A stretch of 35,107 nucleotides of DNA, from positions 1 through 35,107 of the IMG/VR virus record IMGVR_UViG_3300044568_000303. One strand, 5' to 3'. The notes below the pieces were generated by a model, which did not search any database, was not told the DNA's origin, and was given only the letters and a program-made list of their open reading frames with translations. Below, piece by piece: positions 7,291 through 14,751 of the stretch (the stretch's first letter is position 1; every line of letters starts with the position of its first letter). Position numbers and translations under genes: made by a program. Source of the DNA: a virus.

Positions 7291-9348
7291 TTAAGGTGTT
7301 CCATTTGCGACAATGTTTGTCGCAGAAGTGATGACTCCAGTTGAAGACATAGAAGCAATTGTCGTTGCTCCATACTTAAACAGCAATTTACCGCCAGATT
7401 CTTCAATTGTAAAGTTTGTGGTCAGCAACTTGGGTGTTGATGCGGCAGTCCCTGTTGTGTTCTGGTTCAACGTAGGAATATCAGCCGCAACAATCGCCCT
7501 GAATGTAGGCACTCCAGAAGAACCATTAGGTGAGGCTAAGACATAGTTTGCAGTCTTAGAAGCATAAGGGTTCTGAGTATCGCCATAGCTTGCAGACAAC
7601 GAAATGGCTGGAGTAGTGCCACCTGAAGACGCAATAGGAGAAGTACCAGTGACAGAAGTCACAGTCCCTGTAAAAGCATCATTTGAGGTGATGGTGAAGT
7701 TGGGATATGTACCACTGATAGACGTTGTACCAGCACCAGTCAATGCAACTGTTTGGTCAGGTGCAGAGTTGGTAATGGTAATAGTCCCCGCACCCTCAGT
7801 AATGCTGATACCTGTGCCATCAGTTAGGAAAGCATTTTCCCAAACACCAGCCACAGCATCGTAAATCAAGGTGTTGCCAGATGCTAACGATGTGAAATTC
7901 ACATTTCCATCTGTTCCACCCAATACAGAACCGTAGGTAGGGCGAACAAACAATACGCCATTTGAGGAGCCAACATGAACAACCGCCGCCACAATGCAAA
8001 TAGCGTTAGGCACTGATGGCTTGGTCTTGGTCAAACCACCTGTAACAGATGGGTTGTAGTAAAGAACATCACCTTGCGCCCAAGTCTCTGCGCCACCAGT
8101 CGTATTGATTGACTTAACTTCGCCAAAAGTGGTGACAAATATCCAATCGTTTGTAGCGCCAGTTTCAGCGGCAACACCAAGAATGTAGCTTGCTTGTTCT
8201 GGTTGCAACCCTGTAGCTGGTGCGGCAGTCAAACCACCACTAGCACCAAGAGTACCAGTGAACATCAACACTTGGCCTTTGGTTGCCGCAGAAGACAACT
8301 TAACCCTGTAATACAGTTCTTCACCAATGTGCTGAATCTGATTGCCATTCATCTGGAATGACAATGTTTGGAATTGATCGTCAGCGTTGTAATACAACTT
8401 GCCAGTTGCATTGGTAACAGTTGCCGCAGTGTCAAACTGGATGAAATCAGGTGATGAAATACCACCTGTGATGCCAGTCATGGAAGTGATGTTGTCGTTA
8501 GCGCCAGCAATAGCCCAACTTTGGTCAATCTTCTGCCAAGTAGAGCCATTGAAGATCAGCCAATCCCCTGCTTTCCAGTCAGTGATACCGTTTAGGTTGG
8601 TAGAACCAGCAATGTCAACAACATAGTAGTGACCATTTGTTCCAACACTAGAGGTAAGCGTAGGTGTATTGGTAGAAGCGTTCCAAGTTCCCTGATAACT
8701 CAATCCACCAGCAACAGAAGCCCATGAAAGAGCAGAACCATTGGTAGTTAAGAACTTGCCTGAGTTTCCTGTTTGACTAGGAATCAGATTGTTGATCTGG
8801 GTTTGGAGGGAAGCTAGAGTATCAAGAACAGACTGAGAAGTGCCGCCACCATTAGTAATGACTTTGATGCGTTCTGCAAGATCAGGAGCAACAACTTCAC
8901 CAACATTGAGTTCAATGCCAGAAGACAAGCTAATAATAAGGCTACCATCGAAATCAATGCGAGCAGCGGTAACAGAAACACCGTCAACACCATCCACTCC
9001 ATCACGCCCATCTCGACCAGAGTCACCTTTATCGCCTTTAGCTCCATCTTTGCCTGATCTTCCATCTTTTCCATCTCGTCCATCCTTGCCGTTGATACCA
9101 TCACGACCATCTTTGATGGATGCCACACGCTTTTCAATGGAATTACCCACATCATCAAAACGTGAGCGAATGTCAGATTCAATCTTCTTTAGAGCCTGAA
9201 CAACTAAGTCAACATTCTCACCAATCTTGCGCTTTTGCACTTCTTTGGCTTGAGCAACAGAGGCACGAACAGAATCTAGAACAGCCATCTGCTGTTCAGG
9301 AGTCATATTCTTAAGGATTAGCTCCTTGGCAAGATTTTCGACATCCAT
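7291..9348 (-). CDS. Collagen-repeat-containing virion fibre protein
   Basis: A 685-aa protein. Residues 1-78 are a coiled coil (MTPEQQMAVLDSVRASVAQA and following). Residues 80-124 are uninterrupted Gly-X-Y triplets of the G-K-D / G-R-D type. Next come beta-rich domains, including GNSGKFLTTNGSALSWAS and GLSYQGTWNASTNTPTLTS, a bacteriophage fibre repeat module. It ends with low-complexity Thr/Ser-rich sequence and another G-K-L-L-F-K-Y segment. It starts at TAATG overlapping the portal stop. Collagen-like triple helices in phages usually build trimeric fibre stalks. Sitting straight after the portal, it may be a head-attached or tail-attached fibre; the sequence does not decide which. Confidence 0.75.
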   Translation of the reverse strand: MDVENLAKELILKNMTPEQQMAVLDSVRASVAQAKEVQKRKIGENVDLVVQALKKIESDIRSRFDDVGNSIEKRVASIKDGRDGINGKDGRDGKDGRSGKDGAKGDKGDSGRDGRDGVDGVDGVSVTAARIDFDGSLIISLSSGIELNVGEVVAPDLAERIKVITNGGGTSQSVLDTLASLQTQINNLIPSQTGNSGKFLTTNGSALSWASVAGGLSYQGTWNASTNTPTLTSSVGTNGHYYVVDIAGSTNLNGITDWKAGDWLIFNGSTWQKIDQSWAIAGANDNITSMTGITGGISSPDFIQFDTAATVTNATGKLYYNADDQFQTLSFQMNGNQIQHIGEELYYRVKLSSAATKGQVLMFTGTLGASGGLTAAPATGLQPEQASYILGVAAETGATNDWIFVTTFGEVKSINTTGGAETWAQGDVLYYNPSVTGGLTKTKPSVPNAICIVAAVVHVGSSNGVLFVRPTYGSVLGGTDGNVNFTSLASGNTLIYDAVAGVWENAFLTDGTGISITEGAGTITITNSAPDQTVALTGAGTTSISGTYPNFTITSNDAFTGTVTSVTGTSPIASSGGTTPAISLSASYGDTQNPYASKTANYVLASPNGSSGVPTFRAIVAADIPTLNQNTTGTAASTPKLLTTNFTIEESGGKLLFKYGATTIASMSSTGVITSATNIVANGTP
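8977..9108 (-). repeat. Collagen-like Gly-X-Y repeat tract
   Basis: About 15 consecutive Gly-X-Y triplets inside the 685-aa fibre gene, mostly G-K-D, G-R-D and G-V-D. At DNA level this is a GC-richer nine-base-periodic stretch. Its antisense shows as a Pro/Ser-rich frame, which is only a by-product. Such tracts form trimeric collagen helices and vary in length by slippage. Confidence 0.85.
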
Positions 9349-11423
9349 TATTCAGTTCCAGTCTGAGCAGAACTCAATTGTTTTGAGAGTTGTTCCAGAA
9401 AGTCTTGTTCCATGCCAGCAACTTTGTTGTTTTTCTCTGCCATCTGCAATTCAACAATCTTAGACTTGTTTTTGATGTCAGCTTCCTTCAACATCAACTC
9501 AGCAATCTTAACCCTCTTGTCAAATTCACGAGATGCAGCTTCATCTTCATTAGGCAAATTCTTGGTAACCGCCGCCATGTTCTTGGCTTGCACTTCTTGA
9601 GGCATCAACTGAGCTTCAACCGACAGTTTTGTAGCTTCTGCACGATTTTGTTCAGCTTGAGTCGTGTTAACAGCAATCTGAGCCTGTGCCGCTTGCAATG
9701 CCAACTGTTGTTGAGCCTGTTCCATTTGTTGTTGTTCAGGATTTGGCTTCATCATCTCGTCCAAAGCCGCAATCAACTCAAATCTGTTGGTCAGACTAGA
9801 GTTTTGCATGATTCCCTTGAGAATCAAAGGCAGAACAGGGGTGTTCGGGCCAAGAGTCTGCAACAAACCGATGAATTGCTGTTGTTCGTACTCACGAGCA
9901 ATGATGCCCAAGGTGGCAGTAGGCACAAAATTCATGTCCACTGAAGGGTAACGCTCTGGGTCAAACTGCATATAGCGGAAAGCAGCCTTCTTGATGAACG
10001 GAATCAGGAAGTCTTCTTGGAAATTGACCAGTGTGCGCTTGTATTTCTTGATGATAGTGGCTACTGCTGTAGACATACCACCGCCATCCCTAGCGGAACT
10101 ACTGACCATGCCATTGGAGTCCAGTGTTCCAGTGGCTTGCAACAACATACGCTCAAATTCCTTGGCAGTATTGAGGTTGTTCAGACTGGTTTCACCAAAC
10201 TTAAAGGGGAAAATGATCTCAGAAGGTGCGCCATTAGTGAGCATGGCCTTGCCCGGCTTGACTTCAAACTTAGCACCACGAGGCAAACGAGTTGCATCCA
10301 TCGCAATCATGGGGCTAGTTGTCAGCGCCAAAGAGTCTAAGTGGCTACGAGTCTGGGCATCAATAGCTTTTTGCATATTGAAAGCCTTCTCAACTGTACC
10401 CCGACCCAACAAACGATTAGGAATCGTGTCATCTTGGTAACTCAATACAGGACGATCTTTCATCATGTATGGGTTTTCTTCAGCTTTCAGGAGCAAGCCA
10501 TCGTTGGCAATGACCACAATGGCCTCAACCATATCGGTGTAGTCTTCAGCGGCTGAATTCTCAGGAAACAACTCAACAATGTCCTTGTTTTCCTGCATAT
10601 TGTTCAAGTACTCACGAGGCACAAGACCGTAGTAGGTCAGCAAAAGCACCTTCTCGTCTTGGTACTGAGAGACTTCTTGGGTAGGCTCAAGATCAGTGTC
10701 TTCATAGGTAGGAGTGATGTCTACCTTGCGGTAGATGCCCTTCTCGATACCAGCCACAATCTTGTGGATTGAGACATACTTCTCAATAGCCACACCCATA
10801 CAGTCATCAATGGATGTGCCGTTAGGGTCAAACAAGAAGTTCTTGGGATTGATAGGCATGATCTTCACGCCAATACGGTCACGCTCAATCACACCAATAG
10901 CGGCTTGCCCAACTTGTCCAGGGATTGCTTGTGTGGCAGGGATGTATTCCTTCTCAGTCTTGACGATAATCTCGCCAATACCTGTTCCATAGATTTCAGC
11001 CATCAACTCGATCTGGTCGATAGATTTTCTGATTTTGTCTTTCTTGAAGTCTTCCATCAGTTGAGCCTTAATTAACTCAACGTCTATAGGGTTTCCACCT
11101 ATGTCTTGGATATTGTCTTCAATGTCGAAGAAGTCGCCTTGACCGAAGATAGCTTCCATGATCTCGGCGTGGCGGGTTTCTACGGCTTGTTGGGTAGCGG
11201 GGGTGACGATGCGGCTACGCTCAGATTCACGAGTTTTGTCTTCTGCCGCCCATTGACCACGGAAGATGCGTTCGTACTCTAGCCAGTCAGGAAGGAAGTT
11301 AACGTCACGGTAATCACGCCACCGTTGGCAGTGGTCAACAACAAATCCAGTTAGTTCTTTGTCAGCCTCTGTCGGCTCGTAGAACTCGTTTTGCTCTAGT
11401 TTCACTTGTTTGTCTGTTGCCAT
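9348..11423 (-). CDS. Portal protein
   Basis: A 691-aa protein next to the large terminase. The N-terminus has FVVDHCQRWRDYRDVNFLPD, then LEYERIFRGQWAAEDKTRES and RSRIVTPATQQAVETRHAEI, a pattern typical of P22-type and related podoviral portals. The body carries beta/alpha segments with IKVKIMPINPKNFLFDPN-like clip and wing sequence and a GRGTVEKAFNMQKAIDAQTR stem helix. The last 150 residues are a long Gln/Ala-rich coiled coil (MEQAQQQLALQAAQAQIAV), like the P22 barrel. Twelve subunits would form the DNA channel that docks terminase and adaptor. The length is close to P22 gp1 (725 aa). Confidence 0.9.
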   Translation of the reverse strand: MATDKQVKLEQNEFYEPTEADKELTGFVVDHCQRWRDYRDVNFLPDWLEYERIFRGQWAAEDKTRESERSRIVTPATQQAVETRHAEIMEAIFGQGDFFDIEDNIQDIGGNPIDVELIKAQLMEDFKKDKIRKSIDQIELMAEIYGTGIGEIIVKTEKEYIPATQAIPGQVGQAAIGVIERDRIGVKIMPINPKNFLFDPNGTSIDDCMGVAIEKYVSIHKIVAGIEKGIYRKVDITPTYEDTDLEPTQEVSQYQDEKVLLLTYYGLVPREYLNNMQENKDIVELFPENSAAEDYTDMVEAIVVIANDGLLLKAEENPYMMKDRPVLSYQDDTIPNRLLGRGTVEKAFNMQKAIDAQTRSHLDSLALTTSPMIAMDATRLPRGAKFEVKPGKAMLTNGAPSEIIFPFKFGETSLNNLNTAKEFERMLLQATGTLDSNGMVSSSARDGGGMSTAVATIIKKYKRTLVNFQEDFLIPFIKKAAFRYMQFDPERYPSVDMNFVPTATLGIIAREYEQQQFIGLLQTLGPNTPVLPLILKGIMQNSSLTNRFELIAALDEMMKPNPEQQQMEQAQQQLALQAAQAQIAVNTTQAEQNRAEATKLSVEAQLMPQEVQAKNMAAVTKNLPNEDEAASREFDKRVKIAELMLKEADIKNKSKIVELQMAEKNNKVAGMEQDFLEQLSKQLSSAQTGTE

Positions 11424-11432
11424 GTGTAGCCC

Positions 11433-12689
11433 TTATATCCCTGAAATTACGTCAAGTGGCTCCCACTCATCTTCATCATCATCTTGGAAGTATGAGGTGA
11501 CAGCCAGTTGGTCAATGTACGATAGGGCATCAGGTAAATCGTCATGAACACCTTGGGAAGGAAACATCAAGAGTTGATCTTTGAATTCATCCCAATCTTC
11601 CTCGGAGTTCAGCACAATACGCCCATGCTCAAACCGTCCTTGAAGTGACCAAATGATACGGTCGGCTTTTTTGCGATTGCCGTGGGTCAAGTCAACTATG
11701 TGTGAATATACATTATTCTTCCGCATCAAGTCACTCAAATACGGCAAAACTGCGTTTTTTAACGCTCCACGCTCAATTCCTACAGAAAGTGGGCGGTATT
11801 CCCGCATCTTGAGCAAAATGGTGGCAGCAGTCTCCCTGATGTCCCATCGCCCAAAAACGATCTCTTTGACGAACCATTTACCCTCGTCTGTCACCTTGAC
11901 CACAGCAATGGCAGTCTGGTCTAGCCGCTTCTTGGAGTTAGCTGCTTGCTTGGCAACCTCCTCAAATCCCGCTAAGTCACAGGCAATGTAGTAGCTACCA
12001 TACTCAGGCTCAGTACCGTATTTCAGCCATTCTTCCTTGAAAACGTCAGAACCAGCATTGTCAAAGGAGGCCATATATTCGGTCTTGAATGCAAAACTGG
12101 ACAAGGTTTTCTTTGCATTTTCGATTTCTTCTGGATCAATTAGTTCATTATCGTAAGTTGTAAAAGACCAAGACTTATATTCATTATTTTCTGCCTTACC
12201 AAGTTGATAAAGATCAAAAAAATGATTTCGCCCCTTTGGTGTTCCTATGAACATGGCATCACCTTTTCTGTCTGACAGAGAGGCTCGGATAACTTGCTCC
12301 CATACAGATGGCTTCATATCTGCATACTCGTCAAGGACAACATATGACAAGCTGACACCACGAAGCGTATCTGGCCTATCTGCCCCACGAATATAGATAA
12401 CAGCACCGTTGATTAGGGTTATCTCTTGATTGTTGATGTGGCTTGATGCAATGACATCTTTCCCAAGATCGGTCAAAACATTCCAAATAATGACCCTAGC
12501 CTGTCCCTGTGTTGGCGCAACGTACATGACACCAGAACCCTTTGGACAAACCAAGCCTTTGAGAAGCAAGGTAACTGCTGCAAGTCTTGATTTTCCACAT
12601 CGTCTACCAGCACAAATCACTTTAAAGCGACTAGGGTCAACGATCACCTCTTGTTGCCATTTCAAAAGTTGAAAGTTAAGGTCTGTCAT
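11433..12689 (-). CDS. terL: Terminase large subunit
   Basis: A 418-aa packaging motor. The ATPase domain has Walker A AGRRCGKS (27-34), Walker B VVLDEYAD (117-124) and the coupling segment FIGTPKG. The C-terminal RNase H-like nuclease domain carries the acidic residues of IACDLAG, VGIERGA and HDDLPDALSY. The enzyme pumps DNA through the portal and cuts concatemers. It overlaps the end of the endonuclease VII-like gene by 14 nt, so that gene is wedged between the two terminase subunits. Length and motifs are complete. Confidence 0.93.
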   Translation of the reverse strand: MTDLNFQLLKWQQEVIVDPSRFKVICAGRRCGKSRLAAVTLLLKGLVCPKGSGVMYVAPTQGQARVIIWNVLTDLGKDVIASSHINNQEITLINGAVIYIRGADRPDTLRGVSLSYVVLDEYADMKPSVWEQVIRASLSDRKGDAMFIGTPKGRNHFFDLYQLGKAENNEYKSWSFTTYDNELIDPEEIENAKKTLSSFAFKTEYMASFDNAGSDVFKEEWLKYGTEPEYGSYYIACDLAGFEEVAKQAANSKKRLDQTAIAVVKVTDEGKWFVKEIVFGRWDIRETAATILLKMREYRPLSVGIERGALKNAVLPYLSDLMRKNNVYSHIVDLTHGNRKKADRIIWSLQGRFEHGRIVLNSEEDWDEFKDQLLMFPSQGVHDDLPDALSYIDQLAVTSYFQDDDEDEWEPLDVISGI

Positions 12690-13164
12690 TTTTTAAGTAC
12701 CTGATTGCATTCTCTAACTTTGAAATGTCATCGTGAAACTTACCAATAGCTGTATTGCATAAGTCACACAAAATCCCACGAACCGTATTTGTTTTATGGC
12801 AATGGTCAACTACCATTCTTGTTTTTGGTACTCCAGCTTCAGCCTTAACACCACAAATAGCACAACCACCGCCTTGCGAAGCAACCATAGCATCAAACAT
12901 TTCAGTGGTCAATCCATAGGTTGATTTCAAATGCCACCGCCTTTGACTTTGTTGATGTCTTGCTTTGTGTTCTGGGTCTGTTCTTAGTTTTATAGCTTGT
13001 TTGCTAAGTTTTGACCAACGAAACTCATCATTCTCGCCATACTTCTTTTTCTCCAAAATCCTCATGCACTCTTTACATCTAGGACGAACACCTTTAATTC
13101 CATTGCCTACAGGATAGTATTCTGAAAGCGGCTTTTCTTTTTTGCAGTGGGTACATTTTTTCAT
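12676..13164 (-). CDS. Endonuclease VII / HNH-type nuclease, free-standing
   Basis: A 162-aa protein. The N-terminal zinc-binding segment is CTHCKKEKPLSEYY with a following RPRCKECM. The C-terminal nuclease core has GGCAICGVKA, VVDHCHKTNTVRGILC and DLCNTAIGKFHDD, the recombination endonuclease VII fold with its Cys-x-x-Cys zinc pairs and D-H-C-H catalytic stretch. In phages such genes are often mobile homing-type nucleases, and insertion between the small and large terminase genes supports that here. A role in resolving branched packaging substrates is the alternative. Confidence 0.82.
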   Translation of the reverse strand: MKKCTHCKKEKPLSEYYPVGNGIKGVRPRCKECMRILEKKKYGENDEFRWSKLSKQAIKLRTDPEHKARHQQSQRRWHLKSTYGLTTEMFDAMVASQGGGCAICGVKAEAGVPKTRMVVDHCHKTNTVRGILCDLCNTAIGKFHDDISKLENAIRYLKNDRP

Positions 13165-13199
13165 GTCTTAATTGTACTCTTGTTTGAGCAAGAATACAA

Positions 13200-13607
13200 C
13201 TATGATTTTGGCTCAACATCTTCAGCATCAACTGTATTGTCACCAATGGACACGCCACCAATACCTGAAATAGTTATGTTAACTGCCGATCTCTGTTTTC
13301 CTTCTTTTTCGAACAGGGAAACAGGGAGCATTCTGTCCATACAGAGTTTGATTGCTGCCATCTGAGCGGGGTGTTCGTCATTCATGGCAATCTCAACTGC
13401 CTTGTGGACAACATTAGAACCAGCACTGTTTATCAGGAGTTCTTTGAGTTCTTTGACTCTCTGAAGTTCAGTCTTGGGGAGTAGGGCAGGAGGACTATCG
13501 GCATAACGAGCCATAGTCATAGGTTTGGGAATAGCAACAGCTACAGGCTTTGGAGGACGGCCTCTAGGCTTTTTCAGTTTGTCAGGTAAAGCGTCAATTG
13601 CATTCAT
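13200..13607 (-). CDS. terS: Terminase small subunit (putative)
   Basis: A 135-aa basic protein and the first gene of the leftward late operon, upstream of the large terminase. It opens with MNAIDALPDKLKKPRGRPPK, whose PRGRPP core is an AT-hook DNA-binding motif. A helical middle follows (ELQRVKELKELLINSAGSN; VHKAVEIAMNDEHPAQMAAI, then KLCMDRMLPVS), resembling small terminases that oligomerise on pac or cos DNA. It ends in a beta-rich, acidic tail. The call rests on position and pattern. No strong Shine-Dalgarno site is visible before the ATG. Confidence 0.65.
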   Translation of the reverse strand: MNAIDALPDKLKKPRGRPPKPVAVAIPKPMTMARYADSPPALLPKTELQRVKELKELLINSAGSNVVHKAVEIAMNDEHPAQMAAIKLCMDRMLPVSLFEKEGKQRSAVNITISGIGGVSIGDNTVDAEDVEPKS

Positions 13608-13639
13608 CTTTTGTCCACAGGAGGGAAGTTAGCGATTAC

Positions 13640-13668
13640 TTTACATCAGAATAGGAATCTTGTATAGT
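13640..13668 (+). promoter_or_regulatory. Strong rightward sigma70-type promoter
   Basis: TTTACA at 13640-13645 and TATAGT at 13663-13668, separated by exactly 17 nt. Five of six bases match consensus in each hexamer. Transcription would begin near 13675, exactly where the structured leader begins, and drive the leader, the 74-aa gene and the downstream RNA-like element. Confidence 0.7.
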
Positions 13669-13676
13669 GGAGGCAA
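13648..13676 (-). promoter_or_regulatory. Possible leftward late promoter facing the terminase genes
   Basis: On the reverse strand TTGCCT (13676-13671) and TATTCT (13653-13648) are 17 nt apart, four of six matches each. It overlaps the stronger rightward promoter face to face, so the two would compete. It is the best candidate I can see for late transcription of the terminase-to-tail operon, but it is weak by sequence. Confidence 0.3.
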
Positions 13677-13769
13677 GTCTGATCGCACCAGACTAAAAGC
13701 CTTTTAGAAGTGGTACAGCCCTGAGGATTCTTGGGGGTGCGACTGTACTACTCCTAGAGGGCTTTTTTT
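13675..13769 (+). ncRNA. Structured leader / small RNA ending in a terminator-like hairpin
   Basis: After a small hairpin (AGTCT ... AGACT), positions 13695-13718 pair with 13743-13766 as a 24-position stem with a single A-C mismatch and a few G-U pairs, around a 24-nt loop rich in G. Seven T follow (13763-13769), as in an intrinsic terminator. The predicted transcript from the 13640 promoter would be about 95 nt. The ATG of the 74-aa gene comes immediately after the U-run, and the only Shine-Dalgarno-like bases (AGAGG, 13756-13760) are inside the 3' arm. It could be a small RNA, an attenuator, or a leader controlling that gene. Confidence 0.6.
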
Positions 13770-13994
13770 ATGGCTATTGAATTGACTCCAGAAGAACGAG
13801 CTAATCAGCGCAAGAAACAGGAGATGGCACAAGCACTTGAGACTTGGAAAAAGGGTTTAGCAGAGAAGATAGCGCAAGACACAATAACCAAGCGCAATGT
13901 CACCAATCCAAGGAAGATCAAGGCTTACAAGAAGGGTGCTAAACAAGAGGCAGGAAAGATTCTAAAAGCACTTGATAACGGCATGATCTTCTAG
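13770..13994 (+). CDS. 74-aa basic protein, first rightward gene of the control region
   Basis: It begins MAIELTPEERANQRKKQEMA and is helical and Lys-rich throughout (KGLAEKIAQDTITKRNVTNP, then IKAYKKGAKQEAGKILKALD). I do not recognise a family. The start codon directly follows the seven-T tract of the hairpin leader, so its expression would need read-through and opening of that hairpin. Its stop is followed after 4 nt by the multi-helix element at 13999. The charge and position suggest a nucleic-acid-binding early or control protein; that is inference. Confidence 0.55.
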   Translation: MAIELTPEERANQRKKQEMAQALETWKKGLAEKIAQDTITKRNVTNPRKIKAYKKGAKQEAGKILKALDNGMIF

Positions 13995-13998
13995 TACA

Positions 13999-14157
13999 GT
14001 GTCACCAAGGAGTGTCGGTTATGCTACCCGACTCAACAGAGGGCAATCCTGTAAACCCCTGTTATGACCGCTTGGAAGCTGGTGTGCCATCGTAGTGACT
14101 ACGCCGCACAGATAAACCAGAATAAGCCTAGAAGTAGGCTCTCCTTGTGGCAGACAC
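13999..14157 (+). ncRNA. Predicted multi-branched structured RNA element
   Basis: The ends close by a long stem: GTGTC (13999-14003) with GACAC (14153-14157), then CC-AAGGAG (14005-14012) with CTCCTTG-G (14141-14149), one bulge. Inside are four hairpins in series: 14014-14019 with 14026-14032; ACAG-GGG (14036-14043) with CCC-CTGT (14056-14062); CTGGT-GTGC (14079-14087) with GCAC-ACCAG (14106-14120), capped by CGTA/TACG; and AGCCTA/TAGGCT (14125-14140) with a 4-nt loop. Five helices around one junction is far more order than expected in spacer DNA. It resembles no RNA class I can name. The strand is assigned from the upstream promoter. Confidence 0.5.
14021..14095 (+). CDS. Possible 24-aa leader peptide inside the structured element
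   Basis: An ATG at 14021 has AAGGAG 8 nt upstream and opens a 24-codon frame (MLPDSTEGNPVNPCYDRLEA and four more residues). The Shine-Dalgarno bases are exactly those buried in the closing stem of the predicted RNA, so translation and folding would exclude each other. That may be accidental. No family is recognised and the coding evidence is weak. Confidence 0.2.
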   Translation: MLPDSTEGNPVNPCYDRLEAGVPS

Positions 14158-14682
14158 CCAATCAGCTTTCTGCTAAACAAAAAATTACCTATATCACCTA
14201 TCGGGTAGCCGCCTTGCGCCCCAATGAAACTTAAAGACACACCTTACTGATTACCCTTTTCTTCCAGCCAAGGTAGGCTTGTTTTGTCAAACAGTCTGAT
14301 TTAGCTTTTCGAGTGGGAGCGGGGCTACATCAATATTCTCTCTACTCACCCACCCCCTCCCCCCCCATAGTAAGTACTCACTCACACTAGGCGAAGTAAG
14401 CACTAACTAACATGGAGTGTTTCATAATGTGAAACTGCAAGATAGTGCGGATGGCATGAGAGGGCTATGCAGCATCATGCACACACTAAGAATACGAATC
14501 GTTCTCATCTACATAAAACTATCAGGTTAGGTTTTTCAATAGGTTATTTATATGGGCCAGGTTGGTGCAGAGTGATTACTAACAACACCAAGATAGTGCA
14601 GCATTTCACCATGCAAAACGACTTGCACCACATTGGTTCTTCCACATTATGAAATTCTATATAAATCAATGGGTTATACTGT
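14158..14682. other. Noncoding control region with repeats (origin candidate)
   Basis: About 520 nt with no convincing gene on either strand. It holds TGTCAAACA (14285-14293), a C-tract (14349-14366), the inverted repeat TTTCATAATGTG (14420-14431) with CACATTATGAAA (14643-14654), an 11-bp direct repeat CAAGATAGTGC (14438-14448 and 14589-14599), two TGCAGCAT-containing segments and an A/T-rich stretch (14650-14680) just before an early promoter. Such a set fits a replication origin or a regulatory hub, but nothing here proves either. Confidence 0.4.
14349..14366. repeat. C-rich homopolymeric tract
   Basis: CCC-A-CCCCC-T-CCCCCCCC on the plus strand, so runs of three, five and eight G on the minus strand. 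It could form a G-quadruplex or i-motif-like structure and is prone to slippage in replication and sequencing. Confidence 0.7.
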
Positions 14683-14711
14683 TTGACAATATGGCATGAT
14701 ACGTGCATAGT
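14683..14711 (+). promoter_or_regulatory. Early rightward promoter of operon I
   Basis: A perfect TTGACA (14683-14688), then 17 nt, then CATAGT (14706-14711). The -35 lies inside TGTTTGACA (14680-14688), the same 9-mer seen in the palindrome at 19909-19925, so a shared regulator could cover it. It drives the small-gene operon starting at 14752. Confidence 0.65.
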
Positions 14712-14751
14712 GTTTAGAGTCCAAAGTCGGACTACTTTGAGAGGCGTTGAT

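Noticed and set aside
8840-9199. Pro/Ser-rich plus-strand frame of 119 codons
   Set aside because: It is the antisense of the collagen Gly-X-Y tract, which automatically gives a Pro/Ser/Arg pattern.
9390-9944. 184-codon plus-strand frame antisense to the portal
   Set aside because: Antisense of the Gln/Ala coiled coil, with Leu/Cys/Phe-rich nonsense composition and no initiation site.
13995-14160. tRNA gene
   Set aside because: The five-helix element is somewhat cloverleaf-like, but it is too long and has no T-loop consensus, anticodon-arm geometry or acceptor end.
14019-14240. 73-codon leftward frame over the structured element
   Set aside because: The helices of the RNA-like element explain the sequence better. 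No coupling or upstream site is seen, and its surroundings are noncoding.
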